Of a stretch of 64,000 nt of DNA, positions 37,311-48,850 are shown one piece after another. Source of the DNA: Legionella gratiana. GTDB lineage: Bacteria > Pseudomonadota > Gammaproteobacteria > Legionellales > Legionellaceae. Made by a program: the position numbers and the translations under genes. The DNA lies in NCBI RefSeq assembly GCF_001467695.1, contig NZ_LNYE01000029.1:741769-805768 (forward strand), read 5' to 3'. Position 1 is the stretch's first letter. The number at the start of each line of letters is the position of its first letter. Under the pieces are notes generated by a model. The model ran no database searches and was not told the origin of the DNA. It was given only the letters and a program-made list of their open reading frames with translations.

Positions 37311-38095
37311 ATTAGCTCCTCTCCATTTTGAGCTAAGGATGGTAATTGATCTAAATTTTTGTCTCGATATATTTGCTTAATACCACGATAAAAAGTGCCT
37401 TGTGCATTAAATACAGCAAATAAAAAGCCCCTTTTGCCATCTAAAAATCCTCGTTGTACTACATAGCACCTAAAAAACATCCATATACTACCGGCTAATG
37501 TCTTACTAAAACTTGGCTTTCTTTGCTTTGAAATATATGTTTTTGCGCTGTAGGATGAATATTTATTCAATTTATAAAGAACGTGACTCACATCTTTAAA
37601 TGAATGATGCATAATCGGATTTTTGATTTTACCAATACGAGCCTCTGCTGGAAGAACTATTTTTTCATGCACAATATCATTACTGAAATGAGCATTAGCT
37701 CGTTTAAAAAGACGAGCATGCCTTTTAGGACTGGATGAATACTTTAAAGGTTGATTGTAGAAATACATTTGAATTGCAACTCTAAAAGCATCTGCTGAGT
37801 CAGAAGCCATAGCCTCGAGCATTTCTTGTTGTAATTCTTGGCTTACTGATTCATCTGCGTCAAGATTCAATACCCAGTCACTCTGTGCTTTTGATAAAGC
37901 ACGCTGCTTTTGAGCACCATAACCAGGCCAGTCTGTGGAATAAACATGTTCAGTATATTCTTTAGCGATAACGACTGTGTTATCCGTACTTCCCGAATCT
38001 AACACTATAATTTCATCAGCAAACCGGACTGATTCAAGGCATCTCCTGATATTCTGTTCTTCGTTTTTAGTTATTATTATTACTGATAACGTCAT
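37307..38095 (-). CDS. Family 2 glycosyltransferase, WaaE/KdtX-like
   Basis: 262 residues. GT-A motifs: SVIIITKNEEQNIRRCLESV, IIVLDSGSTDNT and LNLDADESVS (DxD). The arrangement EIIVLDSGSTDNT and DWPGYGAQKQRAL is characteristic of LPS core glucosyltransferases of the WaaE type. It follows clpA directly (ATG next to the clpA stop codon, GAGGG upstream) and precedes the O-antigen ligase, supporting an LPS core role. Confidence 0.85.
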   Translation of the reverse strand: MTLSVIIITKNEEQNIRRCLESVRFADEIIVLDSGSTDNTVVIAKEYTEHVYSTDWPGYGAQKQRALSKAQSDWVLNLDADESVSQELQQEMLEAMASDSADAFRVAIQMYFYNQPLKYSSSPKRHARLFKRANAHFSNDIVHEKIVLPAEARIGKIKNPIMHHSFKDVSHVLYKLNKYSSYSAKTYISKQRKPSFSKTLAGSIWMFFRCYVVQRGFLDGKRGFLFAVFNAQGTFYRGIKQIYRDKNLDQLPSLAQNGEELI

Positions 38096-40360
38096 TTAAA
38101 AAACACCCTCACGGTGATCATGACTATCAAAGTGTAATTTACCATCTTTTACTTTTAAAGTAACGTGCCCCCCGTGCATTAACTTACCAAAAAGAAGTTC
38201 ATCAGCAAGAGGTTTTTTCACATTTTCTTGAATGAGTCGAGCCATAGGACGGGCGCCCATTACTTTATCATAACCATGTTCAATTAGCCATTCACGCGCC
38301 ATTTTATCCACAGTAAAAGTCACACCTTTGTGACTGAGTTGCTCATCTAATTCCATAATGAATTTATCGACAACCAGACCAATAGTTACTGCATCTAATG
38401 GAGCAAAGTTAATGATTGCATCCAGCCTATTTCTAAATTCTGGACTAAATTGCTTTTTAATTACTTCAAGCCCATCATTGCTGTTGTCTTGTTGCGAGAA
38501 GCCAATTGAGTTACGCACCATCTCACCTGCTCCAGCATTAGAAGTCATTACCAAAATAATGTGCCTAAAATCCGCCTGGCGGCCGTTTGTATCGGTTAAG
38601 GTTCCATGATCCATTATTTGTAATAGCAAGTTAAATACATCAGGATGTGCTTTTTCAATCTCGTCAAGCAAGAGTACGGCATGAGGGTTTTTAGTAACGG
38701 CTTCTGTAAGCAAACCACCTTGATCATATCCTACATACCCAGGAGGAGCTCCAATCAATCGGGAAACCGTATGTTTTTCCATATATTCAGACATATCAAA
38801 ACGCAACAGTTCGATACCTAGAACATTAGCTAACTGTCTGGTAACCTCAGTTTTCCCAACACCTGTAGGTCCAGCAAATAAGAAACAACCAACAGGCTTT
38901 TGTGGATCTCTAAGACCGGAGCGCCCTAATTTAATTGCAGAAGCCAATGCGGTTATCGCTTGATCTTGTCCATAAACTAAAAGTTTCAAATCACGTTCTA
39001 AGTTACGTAATGTATCTTTGTCACGGGCGGATACTTTCTTAATGGGTATACGCGCAATTTTCGCAACCACGCTTTCAATTTCAGTAACACTAATTATTTT
39101 TTTACGTTTACTTGCTGTTAATAAATTCTGATAAGCACCCGCTTCATCGACTACATCGATCGCTTTATCCGGCAAAAATCGATCATTAATGTATTTTGCT
39201 GACAATTCTGCTGCTGCTTTTAGTGCAGGTATCGTAAATTTTACACCATGATGTTCTTCCAAACGACCTTTTAATCCTTTCAAGATTTCAAAAGTTTCAT
39301 CAATTGTAGGTTCAGGAATATCAATTTTTTGAAAACGTCGAGCCAAAGCTCTATCTTTTTCAAAAATGCCTCGGTATTCCTGATAAGTTGTAGACCCTAT
39401 ACATTTCAATTCGCCATTTGCTAAAAGGGGTTTAATCAAATTAGATGCATCCATAACACCACCTGAAGCTGCACCGGCTCCAATAATGGTATGAATTTCA
39501 TCAATGAATAAAACAGCACCATCTTGTTGGCTGAGTTGTTTTAACACTGCTTTTAATCGTTTCTCAAAATCACCCCGATACTTTGTTCCGGCAAGTAACG
39601 CGCCCAAATCCAGTGAATAAACAATGCAATCACGAATAGCATCAGGTATTTCACCATCAACAATACGTCGTGCTAAACCTTCAGCAATTGCAGTCTTACC
39701 AACCCCTGCTTCTCCTACCAGTAAAGGATTGTTTTTTCTGCGTCGGCACAATACCTGAATAGTACGTTGTATTTCTTCATGTCGTCCGATTAAAGGATCG
39801 ATTTTGCCTTGTTTTGCACGTCTATTAAGATTCGTACAATAACTTTCCAGAGGTGACTCATTACCTTCAGACGCCCCCATCTCATCTTCCATAGAATTCA
39901 TGTTTTCATGCATGTCATTATTTTGATACTTAGAGACACCATGCGAAATATAATTAATTACATCAAGTCGTGTAATATTTTCACGACGTAAGAAATATAC
40001 AGCTTGACTTTCTTGTTCACTAAAAATAGCTGCTAAAACATTTGCCCCTGTTACTTCTGTTTTTCCTGCAGATTGTACGTGAAAAACAGCACGTTGCAGT
40101 ACTCGCTGAAAACCAAGTGTTGGTTGAGTTTCTCTATCTACTTCATCTTCAGGAATTCTTGGGGTAGTCTCATCAATAAATTCAATCAAATCTCGGCGTA
40201 GTGCTTCTATGTTTGCATCACATGCCTGCAATACACTTCCAGCTGATGGATTATCAAGCAAAGACAATAGCAAATGCTCAACTGTCATAAATTCATGACG
40301 CTTTTCTTTTGCTTCCTTGAAAGCGAGATTCAAGGTAAATTCAAGTTCTTTATTTAACAT
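38096..40360 (-). CDS. clpA: ATP-dependent Clp protease ATP-binding subunit ClpA
   Basis: 754 residues. N-terminal Clp repeat domain ([13 protein letters not shown]), D1 Walker [11 protein letters not shown]2 Walker [10 protein letters not shown], and [18 protein letters not shown]. The absence of the ClpB middle coiled-coil domain and the partner clpS 30 bp upstream identify ClpA. Unfolds N-degron and other substrates for ClpP (not in window). GAGGAGC precedes the ATG. Confidence 0.97.
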   Translation of the reverse strand: MLNKELEFTLNLAFKEAKEKRHEFMTVEHLLLSLLDNPSAGSVLQACDANIEALRRDLIEFIDETTPRIPEDEVDRETQPTLGFQRVLQRAVFHVQSAGKTEVTGANVLAAIFSEQESQAVYFLRRENITRLDVINYISHGVSKYQNNDMHENMNSMEDEMGASEGNESPLESYCTNLNRRAKQGKIDPLIGRHEEIQRTIQVLCRRRKNNPLLVGEAGVGKTAIAEGLARRIVDGEIPDAIRDCIVYSLDLGALLAGTKYRGDFEKRLKAVLKQLSQQDGAVLFIDEIHTIIGAGAASGGVMDASNLIKPLLANGELKCIGSTTYQEYRGIFEKDRALARRFQKIDIPEPTIDETFEILKGLKGRLEEHHGVKFTIPALKAAAELSAKYINDRFLPDKAIDVVDEAGAYQNLLTASKRKKIISVTEIESVVAKIARIPIKKVSARDKDTLRNLERDLKLLVYGQDQAITALASAIKLGRSGLRDPQKPVGCFLFAGPTGVGKTEVTRQLANVLGIELLRFDMSEYMEKHTVSRLIGAPPGYVGYDQGGLLTEAVTKNPHAVLLLDEIEKAHPDVFNLLLQIMDHGTLTDTNGRQADFRHIILVMTSNAGAGEMVRNSIGFSQQDNSNDGLEVIKKQFSPEFRNRLDAIINFAPLDAVTIGLVVDKFIMELDEQLSHKGVTFTVDKMAREWLIEHGYDKVMGARPMARLIQENVKKPLADELLFGKLMHGGHVTLKVKDGKLHFDSHDHREGVF

Positions 40361-40390
40361 TGTCGTTGCTCCTCTTCAGCCCACAGCAAA

Positions 40391-40714
40391 TTACTCGGGT
40401 TCCATGCTTGAAAGCAATGGATGCTGATTTCGTCTGGCGTATTCATTTACCAAAGCTACTTTTGTTTCTGCAATATCTCGTGTAAATACCCCACACACGC
40501 CTTTTCCTTGAAAATGAACTTGCAGCATTATCTGAACAGCCATTTCCTCATTCAGATGAAAAAAATGTTTCAGAACATCCACTACAAAATCCATTGGTGT
40601 ATAATCATCATTGAGCAACACAACTTTGTACTTTCTAGGCACTTTGATCTCTGAGCTCATTTCTGGTTCAGTGACCCTATGCCTTACAATTTCCTCTAGA
40701 CTTTGTCCGCTCAT
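40391..40714 (-). CDS. clpS: ATP-dependent Clp protease adaptor ClpS
   Basis: 107 residues from ATG 40714, which has GAGG nine bases upstream (an in-frame TTG lies at 40723). The core motifs [19 protein letters not shown] and [23 protein letters not shown] form the N-degron pocket. ClpS delivers N-end-rule substrates to ClpA, whose gene follows. Confidence 0.97.
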   Translation of the reverse strand: MSGQSLEEIVRHRVTEPEMSSEIKVPRKYKVVLLNDDYTPMDFVVDVLKHFFHLNEEMAVQIMLQVHFQGKGVCGVFTRDIAETKVALVNEYARRNQHPLLSSMEPE

Positions 40715-40929
40715 AACATACAACCTCTATACTATTTTTATAGACTCCCCGCGCGCTTTTGGCCAGTAAAAACTGCTAATTTTAATGAAAAAAAACCTTC
40801 GAAATAATGAAAAACATATTGATTAGATAACATTCATTATGAATCCATTGTTATGAAATTACTGCCTAGGGTGAACGAAACAGAATCCTAGAATTCTCTA
40901 CTACATTATTCCAGGTCATATCCACTCCA

Positions 40930-41040
40930 TTCTTAGTAAGCGTTCGCACTCATGCACCGAAAGGCTTTATTTGGCACATACTTATGCGAAAATAAAGCAC
41001 TTTCACCATGAGGCAAACATACCTATGAACGGATACCATC
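40930..41040 (+). repeat. Second dispersed repeat family, copy 2
   Basis: The core 40951-40993 (CATGCACCGAAAGGC, TTTATTTGGCACATAC, GCGAAAATA) matches the minus strand of 7521-7563. It fills most of the 350-bp gap between clpS and icd. The rest of that gap (40715-40930) contains a GC-rich patch near 40750 and nothing recognised. Confidence 0.6.
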
Positions 41041-41073
41041 CCTAAACGACACTCATACAATAGTATGTAAAAG

Positions 41074-42330
41074 TTACATATGTTTAATTACTTCGTCACC
41101 AAAACCAGAACTACTTACTAAGGTTGCACCAGTCATGCCACGCTCAAAGTCATAAGTTACCGTTTTGGCTTCTATAGCACCTTCCATACCTTTGATAATT
41201 AAATCTGCTGCTTCATTCCAACCCATATGACGTAGCATCATTTCGGCCGATAAAATAATTGAGCCAGGATTTACTTTATCCTTACCTGCATACTTTGGTG
41301 CTGTTCCGTGAGTTGCTTCAAACACTGCAACTTTGTCACTTATATTAGCACCAGGAGCAATACCGATGCCCCCTACTTGAGCTGCCAATGCATCAGAAAT
41401 ATAATCCCCATTCAAATTCAACGTTGCAATGACACTATAATCTTCAGGTCTTAAAAGAATTTGCTGTAAAAATGCATCAGCGATAAAATCATTGACGATA
41501 ATTTGCTGACCTGTTTTAGGGTTCTTGAATTCCATCCAAGGCCCGCCATCATACTCTTTAGCACCAAAAACGTCACGCGCAACCTGATAGCCCCAGTCTT
41601 TAAATGCTCCTTCGGTAAATTTCATAATATTACCTTTATGAACTAAAGTTACCGTTTGGCGATCATTATCAATTGCATATTGAATTGCTGCTTTTACTAA
41701 ACGAGTTGTTCCTTCTTTGGAAACTGGCTTAATTCCTATGCCGCAATGCTCAGGAAAACGAATCTTTTTAACCCCCATATCTTTCATCAAAAATTCGATC
41801 ATCTTTTTAGCTTCAGGAGTATCTGCTTGCCATTCAATACCCGCATAAATATCTTCTGAATTTTCTCTAAAAATGACCATATCCGTTTTCCAAGGTTCTT
41901 TAACAGGGCTTGGAACACCATCAAAATAACGGATTGGACGTAAACAAGTAAAGAGATCCATTTCTTGACGAATAGCTACATTTAAGGAGCGAATTCCACC
42001 ACCTACTGGAGTGGTCAAGGGACCCTTAATTGAAACCACATACTTTTTCATTGCATCCAATGTTTCTTTAGGTAACCATTGATCTGCACCATATACCTTA
42101 GTCGCTTTTTCACCTGCATATACTTCCATCCAGGCAATTTTTCTCTTATCACCATATGCTTTTGAAACCGCAGCATCAACAACTCGAATCATAGGGGGCG
42201 TCACATCAACACCAATACCATCTCCCTCAATGAAAGGAATTATAGGATTATTAGGTACACGAAGAGATAGATCAGCAGCTACAGTAATAGCTTCACCATG
42301 TGAAGGCACTTTGATTTTATCGTATGTCAT
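41074..42330 (-). CDS. icd: Isocitrate dehydrogenase, NADP-dependent
   Basis: 418 residues from ATG 42330, which has GGAG seven bases upstream; the open frame to 42390 adds a leader absent from the family. Motifs: [17 protein letters not shown], the phosphorylatable-serine loop [28 protein letters not shown] and [22 protein letters not shown]-cycle enzyme making 2-oxoglutarate; the regulatory Ser is conserved, although IDH kinase is not nearby. Confidence 0.97.
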   Translation of the reverse strand: MTYDKIKVPSHGEAITVAADLSLRVPNNPIIPFIEGDGIGVDVTPPMIRVVDAAVSKAYGDKRKIAWMEVYAGEKATKVYGADQWLPKETLDAMKKYVVSIKGPLTTPVGGGIRSLNVAIRQEMDLFTCLRPIRYFDGVPSPVKEPWKTDMVIFRENSEDIYAGIEWQADTPEAKKMIEFLMKDMGVKKIRFPEHCGIGIKPVSKEGTTRLVKAAIQYAIDNDRQTVTLVHKGNIMKFTEGAFKDWGYQVARDVFGAKEYDGGPWMEFKNPKTGQQIIVNDFIADAFLQQILLRPEDYSVIATLNLNGDYISDALAAQVGGIGIAPGANISDKVAVFEATHGTAPKYAGKDKVNPGSIILSAEMMLRHMGWNEAADLIIKGMEGAIEAKTVTYDFERGMTGATLVSSSGFGDEVIKHM

Positions 42331-42699
42331 TGACAACTCCGTAAATTTAGAGAGGCTCCAATCATAGCATGTGATAACTTGGAATCCCAAGCATGATTTT
42401 ATTTAATTTGCAGCTTAATGTAATGATGTAGCATTTAGATGGGTATCAGTACAAAAAATCTATGTTTCACAGGACAGAATTTGCATGAAATGAAGTGTAA
42501 TGGAATGATTTTTATCGGAACAAACTTTAGGAATGTCACCCTATAAATAATGACGCATTTGCTTTAGTCTCTTCTTAATATTAAATTTAACGAATAAATT
42601 ATTTATTTAACGTTCGACTTAAAAAGCATGGAAATGCCTTTTGCACCGTTAAACCCAGAAAAAGCGGGGATACTAGCATTTATATTTAAAGAGATTATT
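42331..42699. other. Divergent promoter region between icd and the GNAT gene
   Basis: About 370 bp that should hold both promoters. A TTTAACGTTCGACTT stretch near 42607-42621 resembles an end of the TTAACGT element but is too short to call. No ORF or strong hairpin is recognised. Confidence 0.4.
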
Positions 42700-43545
42700 A
42701 TGGAAAATTATCAAATAACACGAATGACACGTGATGAAATTTCAACTGCTGTGGAATGGGCACGTCAAGAAGGTTGGAATCCGGGATTAAACGATGCCGA
42801 ATGTTTTTATCACACTGATCCCCAAGGTTTTTTTGCAGGTAAATTAAATGGCCAAATCATTGCCGTGGGATCAGCTGTAGTTTATGACGACCACTTCGCA
42901 TTTTGTGGTTTTTATATCGTAGACAAAAACTACCGCGCACAGGGGTATGGGATGCAGTTAACCCAAGCTCGACTTGCTTATACAGGTGATCGTAATGTTG
43001 GAATTGACGGGGTATTAGATATGATCGACAATTATGCACATATTGGTTATAAATTTGCGCATAATAATGCGCGATATGCCCTCAAGTACAAACCACTTCC
43101 TCTCAAGCCAGACCCGTTGGTCGTAAACTTACAAACAGTACCCTTTGCACAACTCACACACTATGATCGTCATTTCTTTCCAGTGCCAAGACCTCAATTT
43201 CTTTCAGCATGGATCCAACAAAATACCGCTTTAGCGCTTGGTTATGTTCAAGAAGAACAATTAAGAGGTTATGGAGTTATTAGAAAATGTTTTACGGGTT
43301 ATAAAATAGGCCCTCTCTTTGCAGACACCCCTTACATAGCAGAAAAACTATTTGAACAATTATCAGAATTTGCTCAAGACCAAACAATCTATTTAGATAT
43401 CCCTGAAAATAATCCTTTGGCTATTGATTTAGTACAAAAATTTAGAATGTCTAAAGTATTCGCAACTGCAAGAATGTATTTAAAAGATGAGCCTAAACTC
43501 TCTATTCAAGGAATTTATGGCATTACTACTTTTGAATTAGGATAA
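42700..43545 (+). CDS. GNAT-family N-acetyltransferase with C-terminal second domain
   Basis: 281 residues from ATG 42700 with AGAG upstream (upstream in-frame ATG 42628 lacks a Shine-Dalgarno). N-terminal GNAT fold includes GFYIVDKNYRAQGYGMQLTQARL, the acetyl-CoA loop (R-x-Q-G-Y-G). The C-terminal half resembles the second acetyltransferase-like domain of the YitH/Acetyltransf_18 type (GYGVIRKCFTGYKIGPLFAD). Substrate is unknown. It lies 3 bp before a deacetylase-fold gene, so the pair probably acts on one substrate class. Confidence 0.85.
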   Translation: MENYQITRMTRDEISTAVEWARQEGWNPGLNDAECFYHTDPQGFFAGKLNGQIIAVGSAVVYDDHFAFCGFYIVDKNYRAQGYGMQLTQARLAYTGDRNVGIDGVLDMIDNYAHIGYKFAHNNARYALKYKPLPLKPDPLVVNLQTVPFAQLTHYDRHFFPVPRPQFLSAWIQQNTALALGYVQEEQLRGYGVIRKCFTGYKIGPLFADTPYIAEKLFEQLSEFAQDQTIYLDIPENNPLAIDLVQKFRMSKVFATARMYLKDEPKLSIQGIYGITTFELG

Positions 43546-43548
43546 ATC

Positions 43549-44421
43549 ATGCGCGATTTAGTAGGTTACGGTCCTGAAGGAAAGGATCTTTTTTGGCCAA
43601 ACAAAGCAAAAGTGGCCATTAATTTTGTAATTAATTATGAAGAGGGCTCTGAATTAAGCCCAGCCAATAATGATTTAGAAGCTGAAACAAGTGGGGCAGA
43701 TTTTCCTTTTATACCTAAAGCTAAAGGACAACGTAATCTGAGTATGGAATCATTTTATGAATATGGGAGTCGTGTAGGATTATGGCGCCTTTTACGTTTA
43801 TTTGATTTTTATCAAATACCACTTACATTTTTTGTTACTGGATATGCCTTAACTTTCAATCCTCTACTGGCAAATTATTTAACGCAACGGCATCATGATG
43901 TGGCCGGCCATGGATGGCGTTGGATAAACTATGCAAATGTTCCAAAAAAAATAGAAAGAGAGCACATTCTTTTATGCCTTGAAACCTTGGAAAAACTAAC
44001 CGGACAAAGACCTAAAGGTTGGTATTCTGGTAGGCGAAGCGAAAATACGCGAGACTTATTACTCGAAATAGGTGGTTTCCTTTATGATTCGGATAGTTAT
44101 GCAGATGATTTACCTTATTATGTTGATAATCACCTCATAATCCCCTACTCTCTTGATTGTAATGACTTTAAGTTCACAACAACTCCAGGTTTTTATAGTA
44201 CACAGGAGTTTTACGATCGATTAATGAATACCTTTAACTATCTTTATCAAGAAAAAAGACCTGCTATTATGAGCGTAGGTTTGCATCCTCGCCTCAGTGG
44301 AAAACCAGATCGATGTATGATGCTAAGGGACTTTTTAAATCATTTAGTACAACATAAAGACATTTGGATAACGCGACGAATCGATATTGCTCATTTTTGG
44401 CTCGAATTATTTCCTCTATAA
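43549..44421 (+). CDS. Polysaccharide deacetylase-family hydrolase, PuuE-like
   Basis: 290 residues. NodB-fold features of the metal-independent allantoinase (PuuE) branch: NYEEGSELSPANND at the N-terminus, FFVTGYAL, AGHGWRWINY, GWYSGRRSENTRDLL and SVGLHPRLSGKPDR. PuuE hydrolyses allantoin, but related proteins act on other cyclic or N-acyl substrates. No other ureide genes are present. It is coupled to the GNAT gene upstream and ends at a bidirectional terminator. Confidence 0.85.
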   Translation: MRDLVGYGPEGKDLFWPNKAKVAINFVINYEEGSELSPANNDLEAETSGADFPFIPKAKGQRNLSMESFYEYGSRVGLWRLLRLFDFYQIPLTFFVTGYALTFNPLLANYLTQRHHDVAGHGWRWINYANVPKKIEREHILLCLETLEKLTGQRPKGWYSGRRSENTRDLLLEIGGFLYDSDSYADDLPYYVDNHLIIPYSLDCNDFKFTTTPGFYSTQEFYDRLMNTFNYLYQEKRPAIMSVGLHPRLSGKPDRCMMLRDFLNHLVQHKDIWITRRIDIAHFWLELFPL

Positions 44422-44476
44422 ACATAGAACTGCATTATTATTCCTCTATTTTAACGTTTGTTTAGCGTCTCGTCCT

Positions 44477-44521
44477 TTAACCTAAAAAAGCAATTGAAGC
44501 TCAATTGCTTTTTTAGGTTAA
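44477..44521. terminator. Bidirectional terminator between puuE-like and flgD
   Basis: A perfect 21-bp inverted repeat (arms 44477-44497 and 44501-44521, core AAAAAAGCAATTG / CAATTGCTTTTTT) with a 3-nt loop and T runs on both strands. The stop codon of the minus-strand flgD lies inside the right arm. Confidence 0.85.
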
Positions 44522-45192
44522 ACGGATATTTGTCTTACGCGATCTAATGATATAGACCCAATTCCGGCAACATTCAATTTTAATCCTTCTCCATTTTGCC
44601 CGAGGCTTACACTATTCACATTTACTAAAATCAGTGTTTGCAAGGGCATGTCTTTGCCTTCATAAACAGCGTACGCCTCAACCTTATATCTGCCTTCGTT
44701 AACCTTCTTGCCATTATCTCCGATTCCATCCCAATTGATCTGAAAAAAACCAGGTTCTGGTTTTTCTAAAGCAATTGTTTTTATATGCTCTCCAGATTCT
44801 GTATAAATAGAATGACGCAACATAGAAATACCCGGCAAAACATCAATGACAATCCTCACACAATTTTCAGTATCCCATCGAAAAATACTACTATCAACCA
44901 ACACTTTACGTCCTACTAAAGCAGAGGCTTGTAATGCTTGATTTGACTGTAATGAAGTAGTCAGTTGTTGCAATGACTCTTGCATTTCTGTGCCCTGTTC
45001 ATGAGCGGCAAATTGTGCCAATTGAGACAAAAACTCATAATTAACTTGTGGTTGCATAAAATCGTGATCTTGGATTTGCTCCATCATTAAATGTAAAAAA
45101 TCCTGTTCTCTCAAAGTTTTCTTTATTGAGGAATCAATTTGTTCTAATGAGGAACTTAATGTATCCGTTTCATTAAATGAATTTTTTGTCAT
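44518..45192 (-). CDS. flgD: Flagellar hook-capping protein FlgD (orphan copy)
   Basis: 224 residues. The N-terminal FlgD motif is LREQDFLHLMMEQIQDHDF followed by NYEFLSQLAQFAAHEQ, then GRKVLVDSS and a FlgD Ig-like domain with GFFQINWDGIGDNGKKVNEGRY. Acts as the hook cap scaffold. Here it is alone: flgB, flgC and flgE are not adjacent, unlike the usual operon. The N-terminal QLQNQDP-type motif is divergent, so this may be a second, specialised FlgD. Strong AGGGGG Shine-Dalgarno. Confidence 0.8.
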   Translation of the reverse strand: MTKNSFNETDTLSSSLEQIDSSIKKTLREQDFLHLMMEQIQDHDFMQPQVNYEFLSQLAQFAAHEQGTEMQESLQQLTTSLQSNQALQASALVGRKVLVDSSIFRWDTENCVRIVIDVLPGISMLRHSIYTESGEHIKTIALEKPEPGFFQINWDGIGDNGKKVNEGRYKVEAYAVYEGKDMPLQTLILVNVNSVSLGQNGEGLKLNVAGIGSISLDRVRQISV

Positions 45193-45233
45193 TCTTTTCC
45201 CCCTTTATTCACTTAACTTTAAAGCACGTCACA

Positions 45234-46407
<1,174 letters not shown>

Positions 46408-46474
46408 CTTAAGTTGTTTTGATTCAACCCGTAAGCAATGAAATGGACTCATACTCCCTCGCTTCTCTCTTCGC

Positions 46475-47794
46475 TTATTGAGAATGTTCTCTTACTCCGC
46501 TATTTATTGGTAAAACTACTTTCTTTAAACAAATCTTTGCTAACAATGCTGCAAAAGCATTTAATACACTCAAAATTAAAAAAATTTGTGGAATTGCTGC
46601 AGAAAAATGTAATAAAGCAATAACCAGCAACGCTCCCGCGACCATAAACATAGAGTTGTATATATTATTGGTTGCAATCACTTGCGCCCTTGATTCTGGA
46701 GGACTCGCCACTTGTAAATAGGTATATAAGGGAACAATAAAAAGGCCTGCGCTAAAAGCTAGCATAAATAAATCAAATGCAATGCGCCAATGAACAAAGT
46801 GATTAAAAAAATTAATTAGAGTAAATACATTTTTCGGCTCATTTAAATGAGGTGTAGCCCAATAAAGATCCATTGAAAAACAAGTAAAAGCAAACATAGC
46901 CCAAGGAACGATAGGAAGATGTATTTGTCCTTTAAATATAAAATTAACGGTCAACGAACCACACGCAATCCCTATGGAAAACAACGCGAGAAATAATGCA
47001 AAAACTGTGTTATTAGCTCCTAAAACATAGTTTATATAATCAGGAAGCTTAGTAAGTATTACTGCCCCTAACAACCAAAACCAAGATAAAATCAAAATTG
47101 CGATTAAAATACCAAAATGTTCAGTAGCCTGCTTCAACATCCTATAAGTCACCCGCCAAATTTGTTTGTCTACTTCAATATTTACCGACTTTGAAGGAGC
47201 TTTGGGGATAAACAAACTTGAGATAAGCCCTGCAAGAGCAACTAGTATGGTTAAAAAAACAGCTATATAGGGTTTAGGACCATGGATCCCTATAGACAAA
47301 GTACCCATAGTAGTGCCCAATAAAATAGCTATAAAAGTACTGGCATCAATTAAACCTGTTGCACCCAACAAATCTTTTTTAGGTAAATGATCAGGCAAAA
47401 TAGCATATTTTATGGGTCCAAAAAAAGTTGAATGAACTCCCAAGCCAGTTAAAGTAGCCATCATCAAAAAAATACTTTCCCAATAAAGGGCAAAACTACC
47501 AATAATCATTAAAAATAATTCTAAAATTTTAATTACACGAGTCACTAGAGCTTTATCATATTTATCAGCCAATTGCCCTGAGGTCGCTGAGAAAAGAAAA
47601 AAAGGGATTATAAATAAAGCACCCGCTATTGCTTGGTAAAACTCAGATTGAGCTTGATTATGAGCGAGATGATAACTAATTAAAGTAAGCATTGCTAATT
47701 TAAAAGCATTATCATTAAAAGCACCAAAAAATTGAGTCAGGAAAAAAGGCAAAAACTTACGTTCTTTCAAAAGGTAAAAAGTACTCCTACCCAT
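46475..47794 (-). CDS. MFS transporter, lysophospholipid transporter (LplT)-like
   Basis: 439 residues from ATG 47794 with GGAG nine bases upstream (the frame starts at GTG 47815). About eleven to twelve transmembrane segments. The LplT-type motifs FLTQFFGAFNDNAFKLAML and FFGPIKYAILPDHLPKKDLLGATGL are clear. LplT imports lysophospholipids for reacylation by Aas; aas is not adjacent here, and fusions with acyltransferase domains are absent. Confidence 0.85.
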   Translation of the reverse strand: MGRSTFYLLKERKFLPFFLTQFFGAFNDNAFKLAMLTLISYHLAHNQAQSEFYQAIAGALFIIPFFLFSATSGQLADKYDKALVTRVIKILELFLMIIGSFALYWESIFLMMATLTGLGVHSTFFGPIKYAILPDHLPKKDLLGATGLIDASTFIAILLGTTMGTLSIGIHGPKPYIAVFLTILVALAGLISSLFIPKAPSKSVNIEVDKQIWRVTYRMLKQATEHFGILIAILILSWFWLLGAVILTKLPDYINYVLGANNTVFALFLALFSIGIACGSLTVNFIFKGQIHLPIVPWAMFAFTCFSMDLYWATPHLNEPKNVFTLINFFNHFVHWRIAFDLFMLAFSAGLFIVPLYTYLQVASPPESRAQVIATNNIYNSMFMVAGALLVIALLHFSAAIPQIFLILSVLNAFAALLAKICLKKVVLPINSGVREHSQ

Positions 47795-47910
47795 GTATAA
47801 AACTCCATTAGTCACACATAATCGCCCATCCCATTGACTAAAAGATAGGAACGATTATGCTATTCTCACTTACGATATTAATCAATAAAATGAAGGTTTG
47901 GTCTATTCAC

Positions 47911-48756
47911 CTAGAGTGTGGAAGAAACAAGATGATTAGGCTTTAATATCAAGCGCCTAAGTGTATCATGAGCCTCTGTTTCACGTAAGAGTTTAGATAA
48001 GCCTATCTCAGAAATTTCATTATCTGATAAATCAATATACTTGAGATTGGTGTTCCATTTTAATGCATTGGTAATGAGATAAACTCCTTCATCACGCAAT
48101 TTATTGCTTTTAATATTTAGATAGGTTAAAGCTCGAGATTCCTTAATCATAGCAGCAATTTCTTCTGCACATGCCTCATTCAAATTATTATATGATATAT
48201 CCAAAACTTCTAATGAAGAATGTTTCACTACAAAATGATGTAGTGCTTTCATTCCTTCTAAGCCAAAATCATTACAGCTTAACACCAGTTCTTTTAATTC
48301 CGTATTTGAGCTAATCGATTCTAATAAAAGCTGAACTCCGGAATCACGAAGCCAATTTAGTGATAAATCTAAAACCGATAACTTCTTCTTTTTTAAACAT
48401 GAGAAAAAATCAGCAGGTATTTTGTCTCCGATCCAATTATCAATAAATTTAATGGTATTCAGTTTTCTACGGGGTAATGAATCAAATAAGTAGCGAATAT
48501 CTTCAGTATCAATATGATTACCATAAAATGAAATTTCATTAACTTTTGAAGCTAACTTTAAAATATCGTGTAAGGCTTCATAATCTTTATTATTTAAGTT
48601 GGAATGATCAATACTTATCTTTTTTATAAATTTGCAGCGCCTCTTTCCTTTTGATCGTAAGTACTTATTAAGATGAGAAAGAGCTAAATGATGCTGTACT
48701 TGTGCAAACTCTATTGACTCCAATTTTCCTTGTTCATGTCTTAATCTGATTGTCAT
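47911..48756 (-). CDS. Leucine-rich repeat protein, ribonuclease-inhibitor type
   Basis: 281 residues containing about seven LRRs of 28 residues (for example LSVLDLSLNWLRDSGVQLLLES, split here as LSVLDLSLNWLRDSG / VQLLLES; LEVLDISYNNLNEACAEEI; LKYIDLSDNEISEIGLSKLL). No signal peptide or membrane segment. Such eukaryotic-like LRR proteins in Legionella are often Dot/Icm effectors binding host proteins, which is a guess for this one. GGGGGG precedes ATG 48756. Confidence 0.85.
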   Translation of the reverse strand: MTIRLRHEQGKLESIEFAQVQHHLALSHLNKYLRSKGKRRCKFIKKISIDHSNLNNKDYEALHDILKLASKVNEISFYGNHIDTEDIRYLFDSLPRRKLNTIKFIDNWIGDKIPADFFSCLKKKKLSVLDLSLNWLRDSGVQLLLESISSNTELKELVLSCNDFGLEGMKALHHFVVKHSSLEVLDISYNNLNEACAEEIAAMIKESRALTYLNIKSNKLRDEGVYLITNALKWNTNLKYIDLSDNEISEIGLSKLLRETEAHDTLRRLILKPNHLVSSTL

Positions 48757-48850
48757 ATTCCCCCCCGCTATAAATGGAACTACAATTTTAATTGTAGATG
48801 ATATTCTGGGAGGGATCCGCTGATTATGAATTTTTAATAAGTTTCGTCAA

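Noticed and set aside
42600-42625. Further copy of the TTAACGT element
   Set aside because: Only about 10 bases agree (TTAACGTTCGAC); too short to claim.
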